Positions 8,885 through 17,045 of a stretch of 33,281 bases of DNA are shown here, piece by piece (positions within the stretch are counted from its first letter, which is position 1; each line of letters begins with the position of its first letter). The notes beneath the pieces were generated by a model. It was not told where the DNA came from and made no database searches. It saw only the letters and a list, made by a program, of their open reading frames with translations. A program made the position numbers and the translations under genes. Origin of the DNA: DASVTR01 sp033855775 (GTDB lineage: Bacteria; Acidobacteriota; Blastocatellia; Pyrinomonadales; Pyrinomonadaceae); the NCBI GenBank assembly GCA_033855775.1, contig JAWVFT010000128.1:1-33281 (forward strand), in the 5' to 3' direction.

Positions 8885-9448
8885 ATGGAAGAGCGGGACG
8901 AGGATTTGCTAAAGGCTTGCCGGAGCGGCGACAGCGCCGCCTGGGAAAAGCTCGTCAATCGTTTCCAGCGACTCATCTATGCGATTCCGCGCCGCGCCGG
9001 ATTGGACGAAGACGCGGCGGCGGAAGTCTTTCAGGAAGTCTTCACGACGCTCTTCGAAAAGCTGGACGACATAGAGCAACCGGAGCGCCTGCACGCATGG
9101 CTGGTGACGACGGCGCGGCGCAAGACATGGCGGCTCATCAGCCGCGACCGCACGACGCAACGCTATACGGGGCATGACGATGATGACAGCGATGCTGAGA
9201 TTAACGCTGTGGCGGATTCGGCCTTGCTGCCCGACGAAGCTCTGGTTCAGTTGGAAGAACAGCATCGCGTGCGAACCGCGCTCGGCAGTTTGGACGAACG
9301 CTGCCGCACGCTGCTGACCATGCTTTTTTACAGGGACGAGCCGCCGTCGTATGCCGAAATCGCGCGGGCCACGGGAACCAGCGAAGGCAGCATCGGCCCG
9401 ACGCGCGCGCGTTGTTTACAGAAATTGACGCGCGCTCTGGAAAAATGA
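8885..9448 (+). CDS. ECF-type RNA polymerase sigma factor
   Basis: This 187-residue protein has the length and layout of an extracytoplasmic-function sigma factor, which directs RNA polymerase to a small regulon. The sigma-2 region covers about residues 10-85, with the core-binding pattern LVNRFQRLIYAIPRR followed by AAEVFQEVF and AWLVTTARRKTW. The linker is acidic. The sigma-4 helix-turn-helix is about 115-187, with ERCRTLLTMLFYRDEPPSYAEIARATG-like spacing and a recognition helix near GTSEGSIGPTRARC. The start is supported by AGGGG just upstream. The zinc-finger protein 78 bases downstream is the likely anti-sigma factor, and a CHAT-domain gene follows. The family's canonical control would be sequestration by the neighbour; the inducing signal is unknown. 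Confidence 0.93.
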   Translation: MEERDEDLLKACRSGDSAAWEKLVNRFQRLIYAIPRRAGLDEDAAAEVFQEVFTTLFEKLDDIEQPERLHAWLVTTARRKTWRLISRDRTTQRYTGHDDDDSDAEINAVADSALLPDEALVQLEEQHRVRTALGSLDERCRTLLTMLFYRDEPPSYAEIARATGTSEGSIGPTRARCLQKLTRALEK

Positions 9449-9526
9449 ATCGTCGTGTATTTTTGAGCGCAGGCCGGAGACTGTTGGGTTGAGTTTAGAG
9501 TGGCAACACCACACAGGAGCCTTGCC

Positions 9527-10129
9527 GTGAACCTGACATTTCAACATCTCCCCTTCGAAAAAATCGCCGACATGGCCGAAAACCGCTTGGCTAAAGCCGA
9601 ACGCGCCGCCGCCGAGGCGCACGTTTCCGGCTGCTCGCGCTGCTCAGAGCAGTTGGCGCGCGTTGAGCGAACGATAAACTTGATGCGGACGGACGAGGCG
9701 ACAGACGCGCCGCGCGGCGTGCTGGCTTCCGTCATGAATATGTTTCGCTCGCGCGCCGTCGAAAGCGAGCCATCGCTTGTGCGGCGCGTGCTGGCCGCGC
9801 TCAATTTCGATAGCACGACGCTCGCGCCCGTCTACGGAGTTCGCTCCGGGCAGGCGACGGCGCGGCAGATGCTCTACAGCGCGGGGGAGAACGATGTCGA
9901 TGTGCGTGTTCAGCCCGCGGGCGAATCGTGGGTCGTGTCGGGTCAGGTGTTGGGCGAGTGCGACGGCGGCAGCGTCGAGTTGGAGGACGGCGCGGCGTTA
10001 GTCGTCGCGGCTGAGTTGAACGAACTGTGCGAGTTTACTTTACCTGCGGTTCCGTCCGGCAGTTATAAACTGCGCCTGCGCTTGAACGATGTGGAGGTCG
10101 AAATTCCTGAGTTGCAGCTAAAGGCATGA
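9527..10129 (+). CDS. Zinc-finger putative anti-sigma factor
   Basis: This protein of about 200 residues carries an HxxxCxxC motif (His32, Cys36, Cys39), the signature of zinc-binding anti-sigma domains that hold ECF sigma factors inactive. A Glu/Ala/Arg-rich helical stretch surrounds it. The C-terminal ~110 residues look like a beta-rich domain with alternating Val/Glu and Gly turns. No transmembrane segment is visible, so unlike many anti-sigma factors it is probably cytoplasmic. I chose GTG 9527 because AGGAG is at 9515-9519 with seven bases of spacing; an in-frame GTG at 9500 is less likely. Its stop overlaps the region of the next start (one base apart), so translation with the CHAT gene is probably coupled. 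Confidence 0.82.
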   Translation: MNLTFQHLPFEKIADMAENRLAKAERAAAEAHVSGCSRCSEQLARVERTINLMRTDEATDAPRGVLASVMNMFRSRAVESEPSLVRRVLAALNFDSTTLAPVYGVRSGQATARQMLYSAGENDVDVRVQPAGESWVVSGQVLGECDGGSVELEDGAALVVAAELNELCEFTLPAVPSGSYKLRLRLNDVEVEIPELQLKA

Positions 10130-10130
10130 G

Positions 10131-12971
10131 ATGGAGCGTGCAGAACTGGCGGCGCGTCTGGTCGAGGCTGCGGGCGACGAACGCGCGCCATTGTTGGAGC
10201 GATATTCCGCGCTGGCGGATGTCGCGCTCGGTTACGAACTGAATCAGATTGGCCTTGACGGTTGGAGCAGCGACCCTGCGCGCTCGAAGGCTGCGGCAGC
10301 CGCGCTGGACGCGCTGGCGGAGCTAAGGGGCGAGACTGAAATTGTCGCCCTCGCTTCGTGGGGCAACGGGCTGGCTTCGCTCGTCGAAGGACAGATGGAA
10401 CGCGCCATCGCTCATCTTGATGATGCGGCGGCGCGTTTTCTCATGGTCGGCAAACCGCAGACGGCAGCCGCCACAGAGGTCAGTAAGCTCATCGCGCTGG
10501 CGATGCTTGGGCGTTACGACGAAGCCATCGAGTGCGGCCTGCGAGCGCGCGAAGTCCTCGTCGCGCATGGCGACATGCTGGCCGCGGGCGTGATTGAGCA
10601 GAACATCGGCAACATACACTTGCGCCGCGATAGCTATCAAGAGGCGGAACAATTTCAGCTAGCGGCGCGCAATCGCTTCGCGGCTTTGGGCGACCAGAAG
10701 CGGCTGGCGCAGATAGAAAACTGCCTCGCCATCACGCACACCGTCCAGCACAAGTTTCACTCCGCCGAGCAACTCTATAATCAAGCTCTCCAACGCGCCG
10801 AGACGGCCAAGCTCGGCGTCATCCAGGCCGAAATCGAATGCAGCATCGGCGAGCTTTCGCTCTTTCAAGGACGCTACGACCGCGCGCTCGATTACCTCGA
10901 ACGCTCGCGTCGCAAGTATGCCGTGCTCGGCATGTCGCACGAGTCCGCGACGGTCGAGTTGGAACTCGCGGACGCTTATCTCGAACTGAATCTCGCGCCC
11001 GAAGCCTCTGCGATTTACGAGCGCGTCGGCCAGACCTTCGCGCAGTTGGGCATGAGGGCCGAGCAAGCGCGCACGCTGACGCAACAGGGACGCGCGGCGA
11101 TTCTGCTCAATCACATCGAACGGGCGCATCAATTGCTGGCCGCCGCCCGCGAGCTTTACGCCGCCGAAGGCAACGCTATCGGCGAGGCGATTGTCTTGCT
11201 GACGACGGCGCAGCTTTGCTACGCGGAAGGAAACTACGAAGCCGCCAGCCGCGCGGCAGCGGAGGCCGAACCGCCCTTCGCCGCCGAAGCGATGTGGCGT
11301 CGTTTGTTGCTGGCGCGCTGGCTGCGCGGCGAGGCCGAAAGAAAGCAATGGAACTTGAGCGCGGCCCGCGCGCTCTTTGAGACGACGCTCGGCGATGCGG
11401 ACACGCACGCGCAGCCGCAGATAGCGCAACGCTGCTATACATCGCTCGGACTGCTGGCGGCGAAGAGCGGCGACCTTGACGCCGCCGAAGAATGGTTCAA
11501 GCAAGCGGTCGCCCTCATCGAAGACTTGCGCGCGCCGCTGCCCGCCGAAGAATTTCGCACGGCCTTCTTCGCAGACAAACTCGTGCCTTACGACGAACTC
11601 GTGCGCCTGTGTCTGGACGACGAACGCCGCAATCGCGCTCATGAAGCCCTCGGCTTTGTCGAACGCGCGCGCTCAAGAGCTTTGGTGGATATGCTCGGCG
11701 GGCAGTTGAAGCTTCAGCGGCAAGCCCGCGACCCCTTCGAGGCTCAATTGCTGGCGCGTCTCGACGAGCTACACGAAGAGTTGAACTGGTTCTACAGTCA
11801 ACTCAATCGCCCGCCGTCAATGGAAGCGGCGCGCGGGGCGAATGAAGCGGCGACGTTGCAAGAGGGCTTGAAGGAGCGCGAGAGCGAGACGCTGGAAATC
11901 ATGCGCCAGCTACAGCATCGCGGCGAAGGCACGTTCACGCAGATTGAGCCGCTGGACATCGCGCGCCTCCAACAAGACCTCGGCGCGGAGACGGCGCTGG
12001 TCGAATACACGGCGCTCGACGGCGAGTTGATGGCTTTCGTCGTCACGGACGCGGGCGTTGAAGTTGTGCGCGGGCTCGGCTCGGAGGATGAAGTCAATGC
12101 CGCGCTCAACCAGTTGCGCTTTCAGATTGATTCGTTGCGCTACGGGTCGGCGCGCATGCGCAAGCACCTGCCGAGTTTGACGGCGCGCTGCGAGCGCCAC
12201 TTGCAAGAATTGTATGAACTGCTGCTGGCTCCGTTTGAAGAGTCGCTCGGCGAGCGACGCTTGATGATTGTCCCGCATCGCGCGCTGCACTACGTTCCGT
12301 TTCAAGCCTTGCACGACGGCGCGAGCTATCTCATCGAGCGGCGCGAAGTCTGCTATACGCCGAGCGCGGTCGTCCTGCGTCATTGCCTGGCGCGCCCGCA
12401 TCGCAGGCCGCTTGAGCGCGCGCTCCTGCTCGGCGTCGAAGACGAGCAGACGCCGCTCGTGCGCGCAGAGATAGAGAGCCTGACGCCGCTCTTTCCTGAA
12501 TCCGTTGTCCTCCTGAACGAAAGGGCGACGCTCGAAGCCCTGCGAGAGCAAGCGCCGCGTGCGGACGTGTTGCACCTCGCCTGCCACGGGCAGTTTCGGC
12601 CAGACAATCCGCTCTTCTCTTCGCTGCGCTTGACGGGCGACTGGCTGACCGTTCGTGACGCTTACAGCCTGGACCTGCGCTGCGAGTTGGTCACGCTCAG
12701 CGCGTGCGAAACGGGCGTCAGCGCCGTCGCTCCGGGCGATGAGTTAATCGGATTGGCGCGCGGCTTTTTCTCGGCGGGAGCGCCGTCGCTGCTCTTGAGT
12801 TTGTGGACGGTTGACGACGCTGCGACCGCCGCGTTGATGACGGATTTCTATCAACGCCTGCGCGCGGGCGACGCTCCGGCGGCGGCCCTGCGCGCGGCAC
12901 AGCGCAGGCAGCTACAGGAACAGCCGCACCCTTTCTTCTGGTCGCCCTTTGTGCTGGTCGGGCGTTGGTGA
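10131..12971 (+). CDS. TPR-CHAT domain protein (caspase-like peptidase)
   Basis: This 946-residue cytoplasmic protein is built from N-terminal tetratricopeptide-type helical repeats (about 90-480), a linker with heptad-like helices (about 500-600) and a C-terminal CHAT domain (about 640-946). CHAT is a clan CD caspase/HetF-related fold. The expected catalytic pair is present: His819 in HLACHGQF and Cys859 in TLSACETG. The GDELIGLARGFFSAGA segment and terminal HPFFWSPFVLVG are typical of CHAT proteins. It starts one base after the anti-sigma stop, so it belongs to the sigma/anti-sigma operon. By analogy with other TPR-CHAT proteins it may be a protease switched on by a partner through the repeats. 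Its target is unknown; the anti-sigma factor next door is one candidate, as inference only. Confidence 0.92.
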   Translation: MERAELAARLVEAAGDERAPLLERYSALADVALGYELNQIGLDGWSSDPARSKAAAAALDALAELRGETEIVALASWGNGLASLVEGQMERAIAHLDDAAARFLMVGKPQTAAATEVSKLIALAMLGRYDEAIECGLRAREVLVAHGDMLAAGVIEQNIGNIHLRRDSYQEAEQFQLAARNRFAALGDQKRLAQIENCLAITHTVQHKFHSAEQLYNQALQRAETAKLGVIQAEIECSIGELSLFQGRYDRALDYLERSRRKYAVLGMSHESATVELELADAYLELNLAPEASAIYERVGQTFAQLGMRAEQARTLTQQGRAAILLNHIERAHQLLAAARELYAAEGNAIGEAIVLLTTAQLCYAEGNYEAASRAAAEAEPPFAAEAMWRRLLLARWLRGEAERKQWNLSAARALFETTLGDADTHAQPQIAQRCYTSLGLLAAKSGDLDAAEEWFKQAVALIEDLRAPLPAEEFRTAFFADKLVPYDELVRLCLDDERRNRAHEALGFVERARSRALVDMLGGQLKLQRQARDPFEAQLLARLDELHEELNWFYSQLNRPPSMEAARGANEAATLQEGLKERESETLEIMRQLQHRGEGTFTQIEPLDIARLQQDLGAETALVEYTALDGELMAFVVTDAGVEVVRGLGSEDEVNAALNQLRFQIDSLRYGSARMRKHLPSLTARCERHLQELYELLLAPFEESLGERRLMIVPHRALHYVPFQALHDGASYLIERREVCYTPSAVVLRHCLARPHRRPLERALLLGVEDEQTPLVRAEIESLTPLFPESVVLLNERATLEALREQAPRADVLHLACHGQFRPDNPLFSSLRLTGDWLTVRDAYSLDLRCELVTLSACETGVSAVAPGDELIGLARGFFSAGAPSLLLSLWTVDDAATAALMTDFYQRLRAGDAPAAALRAAQRRQLQEQPHPFFWSPFVLVGRW

Positions 12972-13292
12972 AGGGAAGGGCTGAACGATAAAGGGAAGAG
13001 CGCAGGCGAGCGACGAAAGTTAAGCTCTCTTAAATAAAAAGTCTCTTTTCTCGTCATCTTTCTGCATTATCGAGTAAACCCGCGGACGTGTTGGTTCATC
13101 ACATCAGTCCCCGTAAAATTGGGCGCAAAATAATCCCGGAACGTTGTATTTTTCGAGCGCGAGTCTGCACTGTCACACCAGTTAAAGGTGTCGCCGGACG
13201 AGCAACTTCGAGCCTTCATTTTGACAGTATCAAAAGCATCTGAGCCGAAGCCCTTTGGCGAGAGCCGCGCGGCGCAAGAGGAAGCAACCGAA
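12972..13292 (+). other. Gene-free 5' region of the subtilase gene
   Basis: About 320 bases separate the CHAT gene from the subtilase start. The first part is AT-richer than the genes around it. TTGACA occurs at 13221-13226, but no matching -10 box sits at normal spacing. A short stem (ACACC/GGTGT) is near 13175-13195. No known riboswitch or small gene was recognised. The frame of the subtilase stays open upstream to 13188, but the signal peptide begins at 13293. Confidence 0.5.
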
Positions 13293-15725
13293 ATGCCAAG
13301 TAAACTCCCGTTATTCAGGCACAAGTTGAATTTGTTGTGGATTATCTTTGCGCTGTTGTGGATGCTGCCGCAGCCCGCGGGCGTCCGCGCGCAAGGCTCC
13401 GGCAGCAGCAACGATTACGTCCCCGGCGAAGTCGTCGTCAAACTCGCAAGCGCGGCTGACCTAGCGGCCATCACAACGCAGTACGGCTTGGCTACTGTCC
13501 CGCTCGACCAGTTTGGCTCTCGCCCGATTTATCGTCTCAAAATCGCAGACAGCGAATCCGTCCCGCAGAAAGTGACGAGGCTCAAAGCAGACCCGCAGTT
13601 GCGCGTCGTCTATGCCGAGCCGAACTATCTGGCGAACGCGCCGGAAGCGAGCAAGCCTTCGTGGGGCGTCGGCGATTCGTACAGCACTGGCGGCACGGAG
13701 GCCGCTTACAGGTCGCAGTGGGCGGCGCAATCGCTTCAACTCTCAGCCGCGCATAACGTGACGCGCGGCGCGGGCGTGACGGTGGCTGTGTTGGACACGG
13801 GCGTTGATAGAACGCACCCGTTGTTGGCGGGACGCTTGGTCGGCGGCTTTGACTTCGTTGACTTCGACAACGACCCGAGCGAGGTCGGCGATGCGGAGCA
13901 CGGGCCTTACGGTCATGGCACGCATGTCGCGGGGCTGGTCGCGCTGGTCGCGCCCGACGCGAAGATTATGCCGATTCGAGTCCTGGACCGGAACGGCGTC
14001 GGCAACATCTGGGTGCTGGCCGAAGCCCTTGCCTATGCCGTTGACCCTGACGGCAACCCGAACACGCATGACGGCGCAAGCGTCATCAATCTCAGCCTGA
14101 GCACGCTGCGCAAGACGAATCTGTTGTCGAGCCTGCTCGACCGCGCGTGCAGCGACTTTGAGGACAACGACCCGAGCGCGCCGATTGACGGCAAGGATTA
14201 TAACGTCGTGGTCGTGGCGGCGGCGGGCAACCGTGGACAGCAAATCAACGAGTATCCGGCTGCCGAAAATATCAGCGGGCTGTTGGCTGTCGCCGCCTCG
14301 ACGCAGGCCGACCAGCTTGCCACGTTTTCAACCTACGGCTCATGGATTAAGGTCGCGGCCCCGGGCGATTTAATCATGAGCACGGTTCCCGGCGGGCAGT
14401 TCGGCACGTGGCGCGGCACTTCGATGGCTTCACCTTTGACGGCGGGCGAAGTGGCGTTGGTGCGCGCGGCCTACCCGAATCTTCCACCGAGCAAGGTCAT
14501 CGCTCAGGTCGAACACACTTCCGCGCGCATCGAAGCTTCCATCCATTCGCGCATCAACGCGGGCAACGCTTTGACGAACAGGCCGGAAGACGAGCCGACG
14601 CTCGGCCCCAACGCTATACAGTTTGCCGACGACGAGTTTGAGGCGAGCGAAGGCGCGGGCCGGATTCTGGTGACGGTCGTTCGCTCCGCTCCTTTGACGG
14701 ATGCTGTGACGGTTGACTACAGCCTCGGCCTGCAAGGAACCAGCACGGACTCTGCCAAGCAGCTCTCCGACTTTATCATCACTTCCGGAACGCTGCGCTT
14801 CGCCCCCGGCGAGACGAGCAAGACCTTTCCCGTGCTGATTAATCAGGACAGCTATCATGAGACGAAGGAGACGGCCAAACTCGTTTTGTCGAACGTGACG
14901 GGCAGCGCGACGCTCGGCGGCCTGAGCGTGGCAGAGCTTGAGATTGAAGACGACGACCCCATCGGAACACAGGGCAACGTGATTGACGAGAATTTCAATT
15001 TCGTTCGCCAGCAGTATCACGACTTTCTCAGCCGCGAGCCTGACCAGGGCGGCCTCGATTACTGGTCTACGGAAATCGTTCGCTGCGGCACGGACGCGCA
15101 TTGCCTCAATCAACGTCGCCGCGATGTCTCGGCTGCCTTCTTCGTCGAAAACGAATTTCAGAGCACGGGCTATTTCGTCTACAAGCTGGAAAAAGTCTCT
15201 TTCAACCGGCGGCCCGTTTATAAGCAATTTCTGCCGGAGGTGCAGGAGATAAGCCGCAACGCGCAGGCTCTCGGCACGGAGACGAGCAAGCGCGACTTCG
15301 CCAACGCATGGGTTGAGCGTCCTGAGTTTCACTCGCGCTTCGACGTGTTGGGCAACGCGCAGTTCGTTGACGAGTTGTATCGCAATGCGGAGCTTGCGCC
15401 CGATGCGGTGACGCGCAATCGTCAGGTTGACGACCTGGAACAGAATCGTCGCGGGCGCGGAGAAATCCTGCGCGAAGTGGCGGAGACGCCCGAACTGCAC
15501 GCGCGCCAGTACAACTCCGCCTTCGTCCTAATGCAATACTTCGGCTACCTCCGCCGCGAACCAGACGCGGGCGGCTACGACTTCTGGCTCGGCATTCTCA
15601 ACAATCGTTTGCCGAACGACATGAACGGCTACAAGAGCATGGTCTGCGCCTTCATCACCTCGCGCGAATATCAGGAACGGTTCAGCGCGACCGTCACGCG
15701 CCGCGACGACGATTGCGCGCCCTGA
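13293..15725 (+). CDS. Secreted subtilisin-like serine protease with Calx-beta and DUF4214 domains
   Basis: This is a preproprotein of 810 residues. A signal peptide covers about residues 1-34 (basic start, hydrophobic core, ending near VRAQ). An inhibitor I9-like propeptide region follows to about 110. The S8 peptidase domain carries Asp168 (VAVLDTGVD), His208 (HGTHVAGL) and Ser377 (GTSMASP), all three catalytic residues. A Calx-beta-type domain lies at about 440-565, with acidic EIEDDDP ending. The C-terminal ~240 residues are DUF4214-like, with two FLxREPDxGGxxxW-type repeats. GAGGA upstream and the signal peptide fix the ATG at 13293. It follows the CHAT operon on the same strand but with a long gap, so it probably has its own promoter. 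A terminator hairpin follows. The product should act outside the inner membrane. Confidence 0.92.
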   Translation: MPSKLPLFRHKLNLLWIIFALLWMLPQPAGVRAQGSGSSNDYVPGEVVVKLASAADLAAITTQYGLATVPLDQFGSRPIYRLKIADSESVPQKVTRLKADPQLRVVYAEPNYLANAPEASKPSWGVGDSYSTGGTEAAYRSQWAAQSLQLSAAHNVTRGAGVTVAVLDTGVDRTHPLLAGRLVGGFDFVDFDNDPSEVGDAEHGPYGHGTHVAGLVALVAPDAKIMPIRVLDRNGVGNIWVLAEALAYAVDPDGNPNTHDGASVINLSLSTLRKTNLLSSLLDRACSDFEDNDPSAPIDGKDYNVVVVAAAGNRGQQINEYPAAENISGLLAVAASTQADQLATFSTYGSWIKVAAPGDLIMSTVPGGQFGTWRGTSMASPLTAGEVALVRAAYPNLPPSKVIAQVEHTSARIEASIHSRINAGNALTNRPEDEPTLGPNAIQFADDEFEASEGAGRILVTVVRSAPLTDAVTVDYSLGLQGTSTDSAKQLSDFIITSGTLRFAPGETSKTFPVLINQDSYHETKETAKLVLSNVTGSATLGGLSVAELEIEDDDPIGTQGNVIDENFNFVRQQYHDFLSREPDQGGLDYWSTEIVRCGTDAHCLNQRRRDVSAAFFVENEFQSTGYFVYKLEKVSFNRRPVYKQFLPEVQEISRNAQALGTETSKRDFANAWVERPEFHSRFDVLGNAQFVDELYRNAELAPDAVTRNRQVDDLEQNRRGRGEILREVAETPELHARQYNSAFVLMQYFGYLRREPDAGGYDFWLGILNNRLPNDMNGYKSMVCAFITSREYQERFSATVTRRDDDCAP

Positions 15726-15758
15726 CCCTCGCAAACATTCCAACGCGCCCGAACACTG

Positions 15759-15795
15759 AGAGCGACAAGAAGAGGATGGCTTTTCTTGTCGCTCT
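15759..15795 (+). terminator. Terminator hairpin after the subtilase gene
   Basis: A perfect 13-bp stem (15759-15771 with 15783-15795; left arm AGAGCGACAAGAA) closes an 11-base loop. It begins 33 bases after the subtilase stop. Only a short TTAATATT follows instead of a long T run. The 21-bp repeat array begins immediately downstream. Confidence 0.7.
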
Positions 15796-15796
15796 T

Positions 15797-16199
15797 AATA
15801 TTCAAACAAGCGCATCGTTCATTCAAACAAATACTCTATTCATTTGAACAAACATGACGTTCATTCAAACGAACAGAGAGTTTGCTTGAACGAACTCTCT
15901 ATTTGTTTGAATGAACTCAGCATTTGTTCAAATAAATATTCTATTCGTTTGAACGAACAGAGAGTTCATTCAAATCAAAGTCGTATTTGTTTGAATGAAT
16001 GGAATATTTATTTGAACAAACAGAGAGTTTGTTTGAATGAAAACAATATTTATTCAAATGAGAACTGTATTTGTTTAAATAAATTCTCTGTTCGTTTGAA
16101 CAAACGCGACTTTGATTTGAATGAATATTGCGCTCGATGAAACAAACGCAGCGCTCGTGTCAACGAATGCTGCGTTTGTTCAAAGCTATAGAGCGTTTG
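15797..16199. repeat. 21-bp-period array of degenerate palindromes
   Basis: About 19 units follow one another with core hexamers at 15801, 15822, 15843, 15864, 15885, 15906, 15927, 15948, 15969, 15990, 16011, 16032, 16053, 16074, 16095, 16116, then decayed at 16137 and 16158, and again good at 16179. Every step is exactly 21 bp, with no insertion or deletion. The consensus is TTYRTTYRAAYRAA, which is its own reverse complement at the purine/pyrimidine level, separated by about seven variable bases. Cores are TTTGAA or TTCAAA in roughly equal numbers. By eye the array is about one third GC, against a clearly GC-rich neighbourhood. It lies between two convergent genes. In one plus frame it is open from 15799 to a TGA at 16138-16140 and would read as heptads (L/S)N(E/K)xx(I/V)x, but there is no ATG or ribosome site. 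Confidence 0.9.
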
Positions 16200-16223
16200 T
16201 CTTTAATCTTTGGAGCGCGCCGT

Positions 16224-16943
16224 TCAGGAAAGATGCTCAAGCTTGTGTCTGGCCTTCACGATTTGGCGCTGGATGCGTTCGGCTTGAGCGGCCAGCGCGT
16301 CGCGGTTATGGCGCGCTTCCTCTTCGACGCTGAGCTTCAATTGATAAAGGCCGTTCTGCTTGATTCGCTTGATGCCGAACTCGACCGTGCGCAACTCTTC
16401 CTTGAGCAGCACGATTCGACCGGCGAGGTCTAAGGGGTCGTCCTCGGCTTGCGCCCCGGCGCAAAAGAACTGCAACTCTTCATCGCCGAGCAGCGTGTGC
16501 AGGCTCTCGACATCGCCTTCGCGGTAAGCGCGGTTCGCCTCGGCCATCACCGTATGACGACGACGGGCCTCGCCTTCGTCCGTCGCATGGTCTGGATGAA
16601 ACATCCTTGCGACCGCCCAGAACAGCTTGCGCAATCCGCCACCGGCCTGCGCGCCGGACGAAGCCTCAGCCGCGCCCTCTTCAATCGTCTCTTCCGCTTC
16701 AGCCTCTTCGACACCGAGCAGTCTCGCTTCCGCCTCTTTGATAGCGCGTTCGACTTCGGCCAACTCCGCCAGCCGCCCGCCGACCATCTGCGTATAGCGC
16801 GTCTTGAAGGCGCGAAACTCTTCCTGCAAGACGGTCAACTCGCTCCGCCGCTCCGTCAAAGCGCGCTCCATGCGCGCGACTTCCAACGTTAAGTCAGGGG
16901 CTTCGTTTCTTGTGGCGGACGAATGAAGACTTAGGCTCTGCAT
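16224..16943 (-). CDS. J-domain protein with coiled-coil arms
   Basis: This is a 239-residue cytoplasmic protein. Residues 20-85 are a charged, heptad-like helix (Glu/Arg/Leu rich), likely coiled coil. A Glu/Ala/Gly linker follows. Residues about 103-152 form a J-domain-like stretch with the HPD motif at 116-118 (ARMFHPDH), which in this family stimulates DnaK ATPase. The C-terminal third is again a long charged helix. This is the layout of DnaJ-type co-chaperones without Gly/Phe or zinc-finger regions, so a specialised Hsp70 partner is likelier than a general DnaJ. The ATG at 16943 has only a weak ribosome site; Met25 is an alternative. A long inverted repeat lies just upstream, and the repeat array lies just beyond the stop codon. 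Confidence 0.8.
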   Translation of the reverse strand: MQSLSLHSSATRNEAPDLTLEVARMERALTERRSELTVLQEEFRAFKTRYTQMVGGRLAELAEVERAIKEAEARLLGVEEAEAEETIEEGAAEASSGAQAGGGLRKLFWAVARMFHPDHATDEGEARRRHTVMAEANRAYREGDVESLHTLLGDEELQFFCAGAQAEDDPLDLAGRIVLLKEELRTVEFGIKRIKQNGLYQLKLSVEEEARHNRDALAAQAERIQRQIVKARHKLEHLS

Positions 16944-16958
16944 CTCACACAGACTTTA

Positions 16959-17025
16959 GCAAAGCCTCGCTCTCATCCGCAATTCGACGCGCCGCCGTTT
17001 GCGGACGAGAGCCAACGGGCTTTGC
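16959..17025. repeat. Long imperfect inverted repeat upstream of the J-domain gene
   Basis: GCAAAGCC (16959-16966) pairs with GGCTTTGC (17018-17025), and GCTCTCATCCGCAA (16969-16982) pairs with TTGCGGACGAGAGC (16999-17012) with one A-C mismatch. The two stems are separated by small unequal internal loops, and the terminal loop is 16 bases. It lies between the DinB-like stop codon and the J-domain start on the minus strand. It could be the DinB terminator or a leader structure of the J-domain mRNA. Confidence 0.65.
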
Positions 17026-17045
17026 CTTTACAACGCGCCTTGCGC

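Noticed and set aside
13221..13249. Sigma-70 promoter of the subtilase at TTGACA
   Set aside because: No acceptable -10 hexamer occurs 16-18 bases downstream.
14430..15500. 356-residue minus-strand frame
   Set aside because: It is the antisense shadow of the subtilase, which has complete catalytic motifs.
15844..16140. Ordinary protein-coding gene for a heptad-repeat protein
   Set aside because: There is no ATG or ribosome site, the composition is unlike all neighbours, and the same peptide pattern arises on the other strand from the palindrome. Kept as a finding, not as a CDS.
15797..16199. CRISPR array
   Set aside because: The period is only 21 bp, the conserved part is a degenerate palindrome, the variable part is about seven bases, and no cas gene is present.
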